From assembly GCA_946122785.1 (NCBI GenBank), contig CAMGYJ010000011.1, positions 57,028,449 to 57,092,448 on the forward strand: 64,000 nt of DNA. Direction: 5' to 3'. A program made the translations under genes and the position numbers. Positions 31,140-43,903 of the stretch are shown piece after piece; the stretch's first letter is position 1; the number at the start of each line of letters is the position of its first letter. The DNA comes from Linum tenue. Taxonomy: Eukaryota > Streptophyta > Magnoliopsida > Malpighiales > Linaceae. The notes under the pieces are model-generated. The model worked only from the letters and a program-made list of their open reading frames with translations. It was not told the origin of the DNA and did not search any database.

Positions 31140-31583
31140 ACAACACCTGAGTGAGGTGGTGGCAACGAGAACGGCTTTTGTATGATGGTGTGTTTGACCC
31201 GTTTCTGGTGGAGTTGCTTTCCTTATGGGATGCCATGAGGTGGTGCTTGGACAGGGGGACTGCGATCTATGGTGTCTGCTTCCGATGCAAAGGTCGTGGT
31301 TTATAGACTCCGGGAGGATCAGTGGAACCATGTTCGTGGTGGCGCCGTCCTTGGCGATTTTTTTTGGCCTTGAGGGAGAACATTGAGCGAATGGATGTTA
31401 GGTTTATTGGTCATCAGTTAAACAAGGTTGTCCATTTTGTGGCGCATAAAGCCCTTTCGTTGTTCCTTTCTTTAGTTGGGTTCGACGTTTCTTGGTTATT
31501 TTTCGGCCACTTGACTTTTGTGTATCTTGTTGTTTATTCGGTAATACGGATGATCTTTTGCCAACAACAAAAAAAAAAAAAAC
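31140..31583 (+). mobile_element. 5'-truncated LINE fragment, RNase H end
   Basis: Conceptual translation across frameshifts gives a plant LINE RNase H: a VELLSLWDAMRW segment, then SDAKVVVYRLR, then HQLNKVVHFVAHKALS. It ends in a poly-A run at about 31568-31583. The frame changes at least once (near the T run at 31360), so it is dead. No target duplication was seen. It is a different family from the intact LINE at 9.2 kb, because its RNase H sequence differs greatly. Confidence 0.65.
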
Positions 31584-32329
31584 ATGTGTGATATCTCCAA
31601 GTGACACAACACTGGAATGAATACCAATTAAAAACATGTTATAAGGGATATGAATTTCCCTCTATGAACTCTATATTTATCGAAAATTAGCAATGACTGC
31701 GAAATCGTATCAGAGTTTGTACCAGAAATGACAGCCATAGAGTATTTTTATGTTGAAAATCGTGATTCGAACGTTTCATACTACTAAAAACCATCTACTT
31801 ATTTAGTCTCGATATGAAGTTTTTACGGTCGAACTACCGAGTTTCACAAACAAATTAGATTTCCGACCTTCGAATGAAAGAAGAAAAGAAAACAAAAAGA
31901 TAAAGGAAACGAATACGGATTAGTCTTCTAAGTATCCAACAAATATGGAGTAATCCCAATCCCGCCAATCTCTCTTAATCACAAGATTAGAAGGTAGAAT
32001 TACGAGTTTACTAATCTTCATTCTTCACCAACCCTCTTACTCTTACCAAGGGGCAACAATGCACAAATGACAAAACAAAAAGAAAAACAATCCCCCCACG
32101 TCATCATTTTCTTAAAATACGTGACGAGTCTTATCCAGAAATTATAAAACCCAGTCATCAAGATTAAAACCCTTCCACCTTCTCCTTCCCCCCAAAAATC
32201 AAAAACCAAATAAAACCAAAATTCCGACCCTTCTTTCCCACTCTCATCCTCCTCCCTCCGCCTTCATTCCACTCCGCCGCTGCGCTTCCCCTCTCCCTAT
32301 CTCTGTACTCATTTCCCATTTCCCCGGCC
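31584..32329. other. Upstream region of the first H+-PPase gene
   Basis: AT-rich distal part, then a pyrimidine-rich leader (CCTTCTCC, CTCCTCCCTCCG) just before the ATG at 32330. No good TATA box is visible. Confidence 0.5.
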
Positions 32330-35300
32330 ATGGGTGCGGCGCTTCTCCCAGATCTCGGCACCGAGATTTTCATCCCGGTGTGCGCCGTCATCGGCATCGC
32401 ATTCGCCCTCTTCCAGTGGGTGCTCGTCTCCCAAGTCAAGCTCTCCCCTGTTTCTCCTTCCTCCGGCAGCAGGGACTCCTCCAACAAGAACGGATACAAC
32501 GACTACTTGATCGAGGAGGAGGAAGGTCTGAACGACCACAACGTCGTTCTCAAGTGCGCCGAGATTCAGAACGCCATTTCCGAAGGTAAAAAAATGAGTC
32601 CGAGTTTCCCCCCCCCCCCCCCACCCAAATTGAAAATGTCGTTTCGTTACACCCCACCTCTCCGAGCTTAGATCTGGGCATTTGTTATTTTTAGAAGTTA
32701 CTTTCCGGGAAAATGGGGGGAAATGGATTAAGTTCTGCCGTTAATTTTTACCGGATTCCTAATTGGGTATGACTTACATCTGTAGCCCGGGGACTGGGGT
32801 TGATTCTGTTCTTTCTTGGACGTTTGATATAAAGATCTGCCCTTGTTCCCCATCATTTTGCTATAAGGACTCGTCAATAGAAGCATCGACCAGGTCCTGT
32901 TGGAAATTCTGTGTGGTTGCTTAGAAAGGGGTCAGTTTAGCAGTAAATGGAGAGTGAAATCATGTAATGTGATTGATGATTAGGGTAATAGTTGAAGGTC
33001 TTTTCGCTTGGTAGAATGATTTTTGGCCAAATTCAGTAGTAGTTGATGATGAGGAAGCAGAAAAGGACTATGCTTTATGATTTATGAGCTCCTAGCTACT
33101 CATTAGGCTGCTGGTTGAACCTATATATAATATATATTCGTGGCTAACGTGGGGGATATGGATGATTTGGCATTGCAGGCGCGACATCTTTCCTCTTCAC
33201 GGAGTACAAGTATGTCGGGATCTTCATGGTTGCGTTCGCAGCCTTGATCTTCGTGTTCCTTGGCTCGGTCGAGGGGTTCAGCACGAAGCCACAGCCTTGC
33301 AGCTATGACTCTCAGAGAACTTGCAAGCCTGCCCTGGCTACTGCTGCTTTCAGCACCATATCTTTCCTGCTCGGTGCGGTCACTTCAGTGGTTTCTGGGT
33401 TTCTTGGCATGAAGATTGCTACCTACGCGAATGCCAGGACGACTCTCGAGGCGAGGAAAGGTGTTGGCAAGGCGTTCATTGTGGCTTTCAGGTCTGGTGC
33501 GGTCATGGGGTTCCTTCTCGCTGCTAATGGCCTTGTGGTGCTATTCATTACCATCAATGTGTTCAAGATCTACTATGGTGAGGACTGGGGTGGCCTTTTT
33601 GAGTCGATTACTGGTTATGGTCTCGGTGGTTCTTCCATGGCCTTGTTCGGGAGAGTTGGTGGAGGGATTTACACCAAGGCTGCTGATGTTGGTGCTGATC
33701 TCGTCGGGAAAGTTGAGAGGAACATCCCCGAGGATGATCCTAGAAACCCCGCTGTAAGAATTTACCCGCGGTGAATGAGTTCTTGGTTGATGTCCTGATA
33801 CACCCTTCTCTAACTTGTTTACTGATACTGGATTGTTGTGATCTTTTTTCAGGTGATTGCTGACAATGTGGGTGATAATGTTGGTGATATTGCCGGTATG
33901 GGATCTGATCTTTTCGGATCGTATGCCGAGGCATCCTGTGCTGCCCTTGTTGTAGCATCCATTTCTTCCTTCGGTATCGACCACGACTTCACCGGGATGC
34001 TGTATCCTCTGCTGATCAGCTCAATGGGTATCGTGGTTTGTCTGATCACCACTCTCTTTGCAACTGATTTCTTCGAGATCAAGGAGGTCACAGAAATCGA
34101 ACCCGCATTGAAGAAGCAGCTCATCATTTCCACCGTGCTGATGACTGTTGGAATTGCCATCATTACCTTCATCAGTGTTCCAGCTACCTTCACCATCTTC
34201 AACTTTGGAACCCAGAAAGTCGTCCATAACTGGTTGGCACTCAGAGCTATACTTTCGTTTGTGTGCATTGTTTTCCTCCCCGTTGTTGTGCTTTCCATAT
34301 GTTTTGAGTGTCCTTGATCAGGCAATTATTCTTGTGCGTTTCTGTTGGTCTATGGGCCGGCCTTATCATTGGATTTGTGACCGAGTACTACACAAGCAAT
34401 GCTTACAGGTAAAAGAAAGGTCCGAACTTTGACATTTCCCCATCTTCAAAAACTGTTGATTTCAACACTTCTAAACTATGCCCTGAGTTTTTCCAGCCCG
34501 GTTCAAGACGTTGCTGACTCCTGCCGTACCGGAGCTGCAACTAATGTCATCTTCGGGCTCGCATTGGGATACAAATCCGTCATCATCCCTATCTTCGCCA
34601 TTGCAGTCAGTATCTACGTCAGCTTCAGCTTCGCCGCGATGTATGGGGTTGCAGTAGCTGCCCTCGGAATGCTCAGCACCATCGCCACCGGTCTGGCAAT
34701 CGACGCTTATGGTCCCATCAGTGACAACGCTGGAGGAATTGCAGAGATGGCAGGAATGAGCCACAGAATCAGGGAGAGAACTGACGCCCTTGATGCTGCA
34801 GGCAACACCACCGCCGCCATTGGCAAGGTTTCCAAAGTTTCCACTCAGCCAATTCCACTTTGTCAGCCAATTCCACTTCCTAGTTTAGTACAACGAACTC
34901 GAATCTTTCTGTCGTTGCCAGGGTTTCGCCATTGGTTCAGCCGCACTCGTCTCCTTGGCCCTCTTTGGCGCCTTTGTCAGCAGAGCATCCATCTCGAAAG
35001 TCGACGTGCTGACCCCCAAAGTGTTCATCGGCTTGATCGTCGGAGCGATGCTTCCGTACTGGTTCTCCGCCATGACGATGAAATCCGTGGGAAGTGCTGC
35101 CCTGAAGATGGTTGAGGAAGTCCGCCGTCAGTTCAACACCATCCCTGGACTGATGGAAGGCACAGCCAAGCCCGATTACGCAACCTGCGTCAAGATCTCC
35201 ACCGACGCCTCCATCAAGGAAATGATCCCACCTGGCGCCCTCGTCATGCTCACACCACTCGTCGTCGGCATCTTCTTCGGCGTCGAGACTCTCTCCGGTG

Positions 35301-35678
35301 TCCTCGCCGGTTCTCTCGTGTCTGGTGTCCAGGTAAACGTATTTCGTGTTTCGCACGTCAACTCGGGTTTGTAGCCTAGAAAAGGGTATTAATGAAACGT
35401 TTTCCGTGTTGCAGATTGCCATTTCTGCTTCGAACACCGGTGGAGCGTGGGACAATGCTAAGAAGTACATCGAGGCGGGCGCTTCGGAGCACGCCAGGAC
35501 CCTCGGTCCGAAAGGTTCCGACCCTCACAAGGCTGCGGTCATCGGTGACACCATCGGAGACCCGTTGAAGGACACTTCGGGGCCGTCGCTCAACATTCTG
35601 ATCAAGCTCATGGCTGTGGAGTCGCTGGTGTTCGCGCCGTTCTTCGCCACCCACGGTGGCTTGCTGTTCAAGCTATAA
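32330..35678 (+). CDS. Vacuolar H+-pyrophosphatase, type I (copy 1, seven exons)
   Basis: Exons 32330-32585, 33179-33753, 33853-34232, 34322-34408, 34497-34827, 34922-35332 and 35415-35678 give 767 codons, the usual length. The enzyme hydrolyses pyrophosphate to pump protons into the vacuole as a multi-membrane-spanning dimer. The substrate motif [11 protein letters not shown] is at residues 255-265, followed by [18 protein letters not shown] at 535-543 has Ala where K+-independent enzymes have Lys, so this is the K+-dependent type I form. Exons 2-6 have the same lengths as in the tandem copy at 43.9 kb. The last exon here equals exons 7+8 there, so one intron is missing. Exons 6 and 7 are very rich in C-ending codons compared with exon 3. 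A long C run lies in intron 1. Confidence 0.96.
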
Positions 35679-37072
35679 ACAAACAATCAATGGGGAGATT
35701 GGAAGAGAGGGGAAGGGGCAAAGGACTGATGTTCTGCCCCAAAGAGAGATTTCTTCTCATATAAACATTGTAGCAAGTTGCTAGTTTTTTGAGTCATTGA
35801 AATCGTTTCTTTCCTATTAGGTGGGGGAGGAAATTTTCCGCTAGGGTTGATGATGAAGAAAAGGCAACTCTGTGGGTTACTTGAGGAACAATTTACCGAG
35901 AGGATTGTTGTTTTGTTGTTGTAGCCTGTAGGGTTCAGTGTCAGTTTGTAGGAAAATCATTTTGTACCCCTTTTAACTAGTTTAAAGCCTTTAATGACGG
36001 TTTTGGTATTAATATTTGTGAAACTGTATCGGTTTGATCTAATTATAAATTTTTTATTTATTTATAAAAGGCTAAATTCGTAAGTAATTTTGGCTGTATG
36101 AAATAGTTAAACTGCCTTTAAATTACCATTTCAATATTGTTGATTTTTTCATTAAAAACTCTAATACATTCTCATTTTTACTCTTCTTTCTTACCTCGTA
36201 TATGTATAACTTTCACGTGAAAATTTTACTGCCCTTAAAGAAATGCCACACCTAAGCCGCGTGCCAGTTCTTCCTCGTTAGTCGTCACCGCCATCTTTCT
36301 AGAGGTCGTTGCCTTTTCACGTACGGGTAGTGCAGCTGTAATTTGCTACGCCTTCCAAATTTGTTTCAACAACCCTTGGATACCTATAAACTCGTGGGGT
36401 ACCCAGTTAGTTGGGTTGGGCTTGCGATTTCTGAACTTGCTCCGTATTTTTGCCTGGTTTTTCCATGGATATATCATTTAGCAAACCCCAACTCAACCCG
36501 ATTCAAATTTTAGGCCAGTGAAAGTGATGGTGGCGATAGAGAGAGAGAGAAGTGACGAGCAACGAAGGGCCCATAACTAGTTAGCCAAGACATGTCTTCC
36601 TCCATCAAATCCATTTACATGGGCTTGTAGCCCAATGGGGTTCCCCCAATAACCGCAGGCCCTTTCCCCTCTCCAGTCTCCACCTTAACCGAGCCCGAGC
36701 AGAGAGTGGAAAAAAGAAAATTAAAAATATAAATAATCCTTGATCTGTTCCCCAGTTCCCCCAATCTCTCTTTCCAACCAGACTCAAGGTTGCTCTCAAA
36801 ATCTCAAATCGCCCTAAAACACAAAAAAAATCCCTGACGCTTCGTTACCGCCATCGCCACCTCAACCACCGTCGGCATCGCTCTCCAAGGTTAGTTCCGT
36901 CCACCTCCACCTCCTCCTCCTCCTCCACTGCGAGATCGGCTCTGTTGAACGGATCGGAGGTCGACTGAGATGCGTTTTTTTCCCCCTGCGATTGTTCCTC
37001 AGAATTAATTTGTGTATCCGTTGACTGGCAGGTCGGTCGGAGAGGTTTTTGATTGTGTTGCGCGCCATCATC
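35679..37072. other. 3' flank of H+-PPase copy 1 and leader of a small gene
   Basis: After the 3' untranslated region the DNA is AT-rich, with a GA microsatellite near 36537-36551. From about 36840 a GC-richer leader starts. It contains a probable leader intron from 36890 (AAG|GTTAGT) to 37031 (TGGCAG|GTCGG), ending 41 bases before the ATG of the small two-exon gene. Confidence 0.5.
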
Positions 37073-37529
37073 ATGTCGAATTTTGGAGGGCTGGAGAACC
37101 CTGCGAATCCAGGTTACGTACGTTCCCCCCTTTTGTGGATTTTTCTATTTCACCGATTTGAACATTCTATTTCACCGTGTTGGTTTCTTCTATAGTCGCC
37201 GGAGAATCTAGCTAGGTCGTGTTTGTTAGCTTGATGCTCTCCCCTCCTCCTGCTCCTGTTATTTCACTGTCTCCTTCCATTGTTATGAGTTTTCCGGTAT
37301 TCTTATATTCTAAACTAATTGATCTCAAACTTGGATTAATGCAGAGTGGGACGGGAGGACAAGGGAGGAAGAAATCGCTTGGAGAAAGGAGATGCTGGCA
37401 AAGGGAGATTTAGCTTGGTTAAAAGAGATGCTGGCTAAATTGGTCAAGTGGCAGGCGCAAGAGAAGAAAGAGCTGGAAGAGGCACCCCTAGGATTATGGG
37501 ATCCCAGAGATGATCTTGAGCATAATTAA
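37073..37529 (+). CDS. Small unrecognised protein, 74 aa, two exons
   Basis: Exon 1 (37073-37112) begins ATGTCGAATTTTGGAGGGC. Exon 2 (37345-37529) joins in frame through CCA-G|AG to give Pro-Glu-Trp, and ends in TAA. Both splice sites are canonical, and a leader intron precedes the start. The protein is hydrophilic and helical. It begins MSNFGGLENPANPEWDGR and carries a near-repeat, WRKEMLAKGDLA followed by WLKEMLAKLVKW. It ends GLWDPRDDLEHN. No signal peptide, membrane segment or known domain is apparent, and I do not recognise the family. Support comes from codon-like composition, spliced frame continuity and the leader structure. It lies between the tandem H+-PPase genes. Its 3' end is partly duplicated just downstream. 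Confidence 0.7.
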
Positions 37530-37995
37530 GAAGATAAACTATAATCTAATGAACAAGATATGATCATAAACAGAGTAGATAGATACACATTGCTTTGTGA
37601 GTGATTGTGACCTAAGTATATCTAATCTAACTTTGGGTTCATGGGTTTGATCTTTTTCCCTTATGTGTGCAATTTGACCAATCCATAAAGAATTTCCTTT
37701 CTCATAAAAAAAAAAAAAAAACAATAGCCGATTTTGAATTCCTTAATCTCTTAAATCATAATTGCAAATAAAATAACTTTCACAGCATAATTAAGAAGAT
37801 AAACTATGTCGGGAATGAATAAACCCTAATTTTTCATGTTCGGTTTCTAACAAAGTATAATCTAATGAACAAGACATGATCATAGACAGAGTAGATAGAT
37901 AGGCATTGCTTTTGTGACCTCAGGTATATCTAATCTTAACTTTGGGTTCATGGTTTTGATGTTTTTCCCTTATGTGTGCAATTTGACCAATCCAT
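37521..37995. repeat. Direct duplication covering the 3' end of the small gene
   Basis: Copy 1 is 37521-37686 and copy 2 is 37786-37995. Both start CATAATTAAGAAGATAAACTA and end TGTGCAATTTGACCAATCCAT. Copy 2 has about 48 extra bases near 37809-37856. Copy 1 includes the last codons and stop of the small gene. Between the copies is a run of 16 A near 37707. Confidence 0.85.
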
Positions 37996-38692
37996 TTCGC
38001 CCACTTTTGCAGATTCTTATATTCTCAATATGGCATGGCTGAAATTTTTGGGGCCATAGGATAATGGTATCGTTGAGAAAAAGATGTAAACTAAGTAAGA
38101 GGTCCCATCACTTTTGCTTTTCAATAATCACAAAGGATAATAATATCTATTTGTTGTGTTTGAAACTCCAATCCATGCTAATAATTGACAAACCAAAGGT
38201 GTATGTGAGAACTTATTCATAATATCATCGCATTCATAGAATTGCGGTCTGCGGATGATTATAGAACATCCGCCTTCGGTTTGAGGGAGCTAAAGTTTTG
38301 TGGGCCACAGTTGCTACTCGATCTTTCTTGCTTGTTTTGCTTTTTGTCGGATGAAACGTTTAGGCGAACCAATGTGACTTAATTGTCAATAATTAAGTTA
38401 AAATATGGGAAATATGATCTATCGACTATAGGTTAAAAACTATATATACCACAATCCAGGAATATTTTTTTCCTTCTTTATGTTGTTGTAAACTTATAAT
38501 TAAATAAGAAGTATTTGCATAATTTCAACATTTAAGGACAGAGGAACCAACAGATCCACCACACACACATGCACTCTCATTCTTTCTCGACATTTCACCT
38601 CCTTTAATTCAATGTTGATTATTTTTAAATTTTATTTTTTTAAAAGGAAATAGAAACCTTGTACCCACCAACAACAACATCAAAAGCTACCC

Positions 38693-38694
<2 letters not shown>

Positions 38695-38725
<31 letters not shown>
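38695..38725. repeat. (ATA)n microsatellite, about 10 units
   Basis: An uninterrupted trinucleotide run of ATA/AAT in AT-rich intergenic DNA, followed by AATCGGTGAG. Confidence 0.95.
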
Positions 38726-38727
<2 letters not shown>

Positions 38728-40493
38728 CGGTGAGATGAGATGGCTAGATCTATATATGATTAAGCTCCAACATATTGGTGGGTGTGACAACATTGAATTT
38801 TGGGTTTCCCCAAGCAAGCATATAAATAATTGAATGTGGAGGGTGTCTTTATTGATTCGATGTCCTACAGTTTTTGTGACCTAGTAACCAGCTTTGACAG
38901 CCCACTCCCAACCCTTCCCCAATATCAAATGGATCGGATTAACTTTAGAATATGTAAGAGCGAGCGTACTTTTGATGATGAAGAGATACGATTACTGAGT
39001 TTGTTAAATCTTTCTGTGGTGAGGTTTCATGGAGAAGGAGGATAATCCATTGTGTGTGCAAATTGAGGTGGCAGGAAATGTATCATGGTCTTGCCTTTAG
39101 CTTGAGGTTTGAGATTCGGGAAGATTGCCCTTCAAATTGAGTAATTGTGAATTGTATGTTCGATCAGCTAATCCAAATAGCTGACGGTGTCATGTGATAT
39201 CAGAGATCTCATGTCACTGGTTCTGGTCACCGTGGACATATCTTCACATGATCACCACCCAACACCCCCCATATTATTTACACCATATCGAAAATCAACA
39301 GCACTTATTAAGGTTACAATGACGACTATGATTGAATCACATCTTACCACGATAATAACATGTTGGTGTGAGTTACATGTCCATTCTAGCTGGTTTTGGT
39401 AGTCTAGATTTGTTACTCTCTATACGATTCTTTATAGGAGTGAGACAAGATAACTTAATAGAATATAGCAAGTCCCATTGAAATGTTGTTGTCAACATTT
39501 TAATTTGGTTTGTTGTTGTTGTTGTTATTGGTGATGGAGGGTGTGGTATGTGGTGATGAGCCAAATGTTTGGTTTGTCTATTACTCCACCAATATCTACA
39601 TCACACTCTCCATGGAAGGACAAAATCTCAATTTGCATGTCCCCATACCAAAACCCACCAACCATTAAGTACTATTTTTTATAAATAATAATAATTATTA
39701 GAAATCAAGATCAAGGGTTGTAAAAATTACAGAAAGTGATGGGAAATTTTGAAGAAAATGGAGATTTGGACAATTTATCTACAAAGGAGAGCCATGCAAG
39801 GCCATTGACACCACATATAAACAGTCATGTCTCAACCATAAACTATCTATTTGTTTGTTTTATTTTATTCTAGAGATACTTGTATTGCCAAAGATCGAGA
39901 TTCAAGCACACACTATTTGGTTGTACATGATAAGTCGTACCCTACTGTTCTCACGATCAACAGATTAAAATCAAAAGACGCAACATTGACGTCTGCAACT
40001 GCAACAACCCGACTTCCTCTAATATGTAGCATCACCGCAGACACCAACACACACGTTATCAAGGACTTGCTTAAAATATTCAGCACCTGTGTCAACCCAA
40101 GCGAACCATATCAAATCGAACAGCATCACGAGACATTCTCACAAAAGATAAACTATCTATTTGTTACTCCCAAAAAATATAATAAATGCCAACAAATAAT
40201 TTGCAAAATAAATGAATATCTAAGTATCCAACGAAGGGGTGGATGGTAGAAGAAGTGGTCGTGAGTGAGATGCTTCCATTTGAACATTATCTTCAAGTGA
40301 TTCCTATTTCTCGAGGGAATTTCTTCTTTCCCTTTCTATCTTATGTGTTTTTAGAGAATGATTCCTTGATGCCCATTTTTCTGGTGCCTTTCCTCGAATT
40401 AAATTCTCTCTTTTTTCGAAAATGGGAATTATTAAAAATGAAGAAAATGTATATATCTATATATAGTGATTTTTATCATACACCAAACAAAAA

Positions 40494-40662
40494 CTGGTAT
40501 ATGTCGTACACCAGATAATCTCCACCCTACACGTCCATCTTAACAGTCAGCATAAATGAGGTAATTTATTTTATAATCCCACAAAAAATAGAACCTGCAA
40601 TTGTGCTGACCGTTAAAATGGACGCGTACGGTGAAAATTTTCTTGTATACGACATACACTAG
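40494..40662. mobile_element. Foldback MITE-like element
   Basis: The left arm CTGGTATATGTCGTACACC...ACGTCCATCTTAAC-AGTCAGCA is matched in inverted form by TGCTGACCGTTAAAATGGACG...GTATACGACATACACTAG on the right. Each arm is about 60-65 bases and roughly three-quarters identical by eye, with a short AT-rich loop between. No target duplication was identified and it has no coding capacity. Confidence 0.6.
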
Positions 40663-43600
40663 TTTTTTTTTCTTGATATACGTTAAAACATTTTATATAT
40701 TTATAATATTGAGAATTAATTATTCCCTTTAATGTGGGGAAATTATATGCCTACTTGTGGGAAGTGTGGCTGAATTGTTGCAGAGTGCCACCTATGACAC
40801 ACCACCCTTTGTTTGTTTGTTTTTTTTTTTTTGGTTTTTTTTTTTTGCCAAAGCACCACCCTTTGTTCTCTGGAGAATCGTTCTGTAATTTTTCTTCCAA
40901 TAATTTTGTATACAATTTATCATTTATATTCATTTCGACAATTCAAGCAATTGGGATGTAGAGATTATTCGAGTATGACATCTCGCTATTATAGTATTTT
41001 TTTCGATTGCATGATTAGCGAGTCTAATAAGAGTATTAGCAACCTTTGCGCTATTCCTAAAACTATGGCCTGGAATCAGTTTAGCAACCACGCAAAGCTC
41101 GTGGTCTTCTGATGTAATCACCAAACCATATGTGATAATTAATAATTAATTAAATCGTTGACAGATAGACCAACCAAAATAGAAACATGGAAATGGAAAG
41201 CAGCTCTTAGCTTATGATTTAATCAGATAATATTCCACGAGAAACCGCGGTGAAAAAAAGAAGAGGAATGAAAAAAGACCTGCGTATGGTTTACGTTCTC
41301 GGCGAGAATTTGGCTTGAAATTTCAATCACCACGAAAACAACCCCTCGAAAGAAGTCTAATTATATAGTTCATTAAACATTAATTACGGAGTATGGACAA
41401 AAGGAAAAGGTTAAGTGAATTGTGGTTAAACATTAATTAAACAAAAATACAATGTATATGGCAAAACATGAAGACTTGTCTTCGGTCAACCGAAATGTGT
41501 GATCTTCTTATTGCGTAAGGTTTTGAATCCTAGTAGATGTGGGTCGTAAAGATTCATACACCATATATTTCTTGGTTAGAAGGTTTGATATCAAGTGTCC
41601 AATCAAAATGTTTGATCATTCAAGTTGCTAGAAGAAGTATAAAAATAAATTATATAATGTTTTTATAGGGTATGGTTATTTGTTATTTTATAATTATCGA
41701 AATAGGGTTTGGTTTGTTGGTTCAGGCTAGCGTACGTCAGTCGTATATTGTACGCTCGTCGAGTTTTACTGTTTAGAGCACAAATTGACCGAAGTTTGGG
41801 GCATGATATTATACCTTAACCTCTAATGGGTAAACCCCAGTCCCTAATTCTCTAACCCAAGCCACAATATTCATTTAATCTAAAAGATAATAATCGACGG
41901 TTCTGATTCAGCGAAATATATTGAAGTGCAAAAACCAAGTGTGGTTTGATAATTAAACGAGATGACAGGTTTATGTTGGATTTTATTTTTCATTATGTGG
42001 TGGGATGCTGGATTTTTTTAAAACTTTTGTGGTGTTTGATAAATCATATTGAATATAAAATTGGTAAAAAAACATAATGACGATAGTTAGGCTTTTTCGA
42101 TGGAACAATAAATATGAAATTCGTTTCCTCAGGTTAGGGATTTTTACCCTCAATCAGAGCTAGAGTTTTTCTCCCTCGAAAACGAACAACGTGAAGTCTG
42201 GGTGAGCAGTATGGCCAGTGGTGAAGGATTAGGGCATGCTTAACCCTAGATTGGCATTAGCTAGGCAGATGAGCCTAAGGATCTAACCGTAGTGGCGAGG
42301 CAACACAACAAAAACCCGGAGCGAGACCAACTCTTCAATTTCTCGGATACCAACAAACTAGTGAAAGTTAAAACATGTTGCATCAGAATGAAAGTCGAAA
42401 TGAATGATAACTTTGTAGGATCGATGACGAAGGAAAAAGATTGACATGAATCTTCGTGATGATTTTCCGTCCCAAATAATACTTCAAATTGACTTAGTGC
42501 GAACGACTTCCTTTGATCTCGTCGAAGAAAAACTCAGTGATGACAAAATACTAAATAAAATAGATTGACATAATCCTAAACTATTACACAACCTTATCCA
42601 CACTTCAGTGTAAGACTATCAACTATCAAGTATGAATATCCTGTCAAGATACCATTTCTCCATAAAACTGTACAAAATCCACACATTACTTAGCCTCTTA
42701 ATGACAGCCAATTAATTAACGAAATAATCCCCATTTAACGAGTTCCACTAAATTCTAGGACCAAAACATTAGAGTTCAATCCAACCTTATCCAATTCGTT
42801 TATTTTTACATCACCTAATCTCCCCCTTCATCCTTCTTTTCCTCCATTCCAAATTTTGATTAGATAATGAAGAACGCCAAATCTTTTGTTTCTTATTTTC
42901 ATCAATCTAAGTTTGTTATTCAAAAATTACTTTGAAACCTCGAAATTGCAAGGCAATTTAGGATACAAAATTATTGCTTGATTTGATCTTCACCTACTTG
43001 TCGATTGTCACATTAAGTTTATATGTTAATTTTGTTCACTACTTGTGGACCAACAATTTTTTCCATCGAATCGGTATTAAAGATATCATGATTCATGACC
43101 ACATAAGTTTGGATCTTACCTGAAAAATTGATTAATCGTCTTCTTCGAGGTACTAGTATGAATAACTCAACGTTATTTGCACCAACTAGTGATCCACGTT
43201 ATCAAAGCTACCCAATACATCAAAATACACATTGATCCATTGGCCTAACTTATTCATAGATCTATATTCTGCTATAAAGGGCCTTGCAAGTTTGGTATTC
43301 ATTTATGTAGCAACCTTCTTTGTATCAACTTAAACCCGGGTTAGACAGGATCGAATGATTCGAGGCACAAACATATCCAACCAAAATTCTGGATATGGTC
43401 ATATCGGATCAAATATACTTTCAATTTGATTCCATTTATGTTCGATTGAAACAAATTAAATCTTTCAATTCGTAATAACCGATTGAACAAACGTGGACAA
43501 CCATCAACGTAGAGACTAGAGAGTATTTCTTTTAATCCTTTTCATAATAAAGAGATTACAAGCCACCAATAAAATACCTAACAAGTAACAATTAAAATAC

Positions 43601-43720
43601 CCCAACAAAAAAAAAAATTGAGAAATTATTTCCCTTTTTTTCATTGTTAAATAAATTTCCTAAATTTTATAGATTTTAATTAATTTTTTCGCTTGTTTTG
43701 CAATTTCCCGGCTCGGCGGA

Positions 43721-43727
43721 TATAAAA
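43721..43727 (+). promoter_or_regulatory. Probable TATA box of H+-PPase copy 2
   Basis: TATAAAA in the context GGCGGATATAAAACC, about 183 bases before the ATG at 43904. The leader between contains a GA repeat (43795-43810). Confidence 0.6.
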
Positions 43728-43903
43728 CCTTGATTTTCGGCTACCCACCAGCACTCCCATTTCCTCTCCTTCTCTACTCTTCCATTCCCTCTGGAGAGAG
43801 AGAGAGAGAGCCCAGCGGCAGAGATAAACCTTTCGCTGCCTCCTCCTTTCTCGTCGGTTACCCTGAATCTCGGGCGGCGGGAATTCTATCCATTTTCTCT
43901 GAT

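Larger units (their letters stand above)
37996..43720. other. Long gene-poor stretch between the two H+-PPase genes
   Basis: About 5.7 kb of AT-rich DNA. I recognise only a microsatellite near 38.7 kb and a foldback element near 40.5 kb. Open frames such as 38830-39045, 39851-40249 and 40734-40961 have low-complexity or AT-driven translations with no family similarity. Old decayed transposon sequence is likely but cannot be assigned. Confidence 0.5.

Noticed and set aside
31322..31591. Possible small membrane protein
   Set aside because: The hydrophobic C terminus is an out-of-frame reading of LINE 3' sequence ending in the poly-A run.
38695..38725. CRISPR-like regular repeat
   Set aside because: A simple ATA microsatellite; no spaced repeats of CRISPR form were seen anywhere in the window.
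39851..40249. 132-codon frame in the gene-poor spacer
   Set aside because: AT-driven composition, no recognisable domain, and the DNA around it shows no gene signals.
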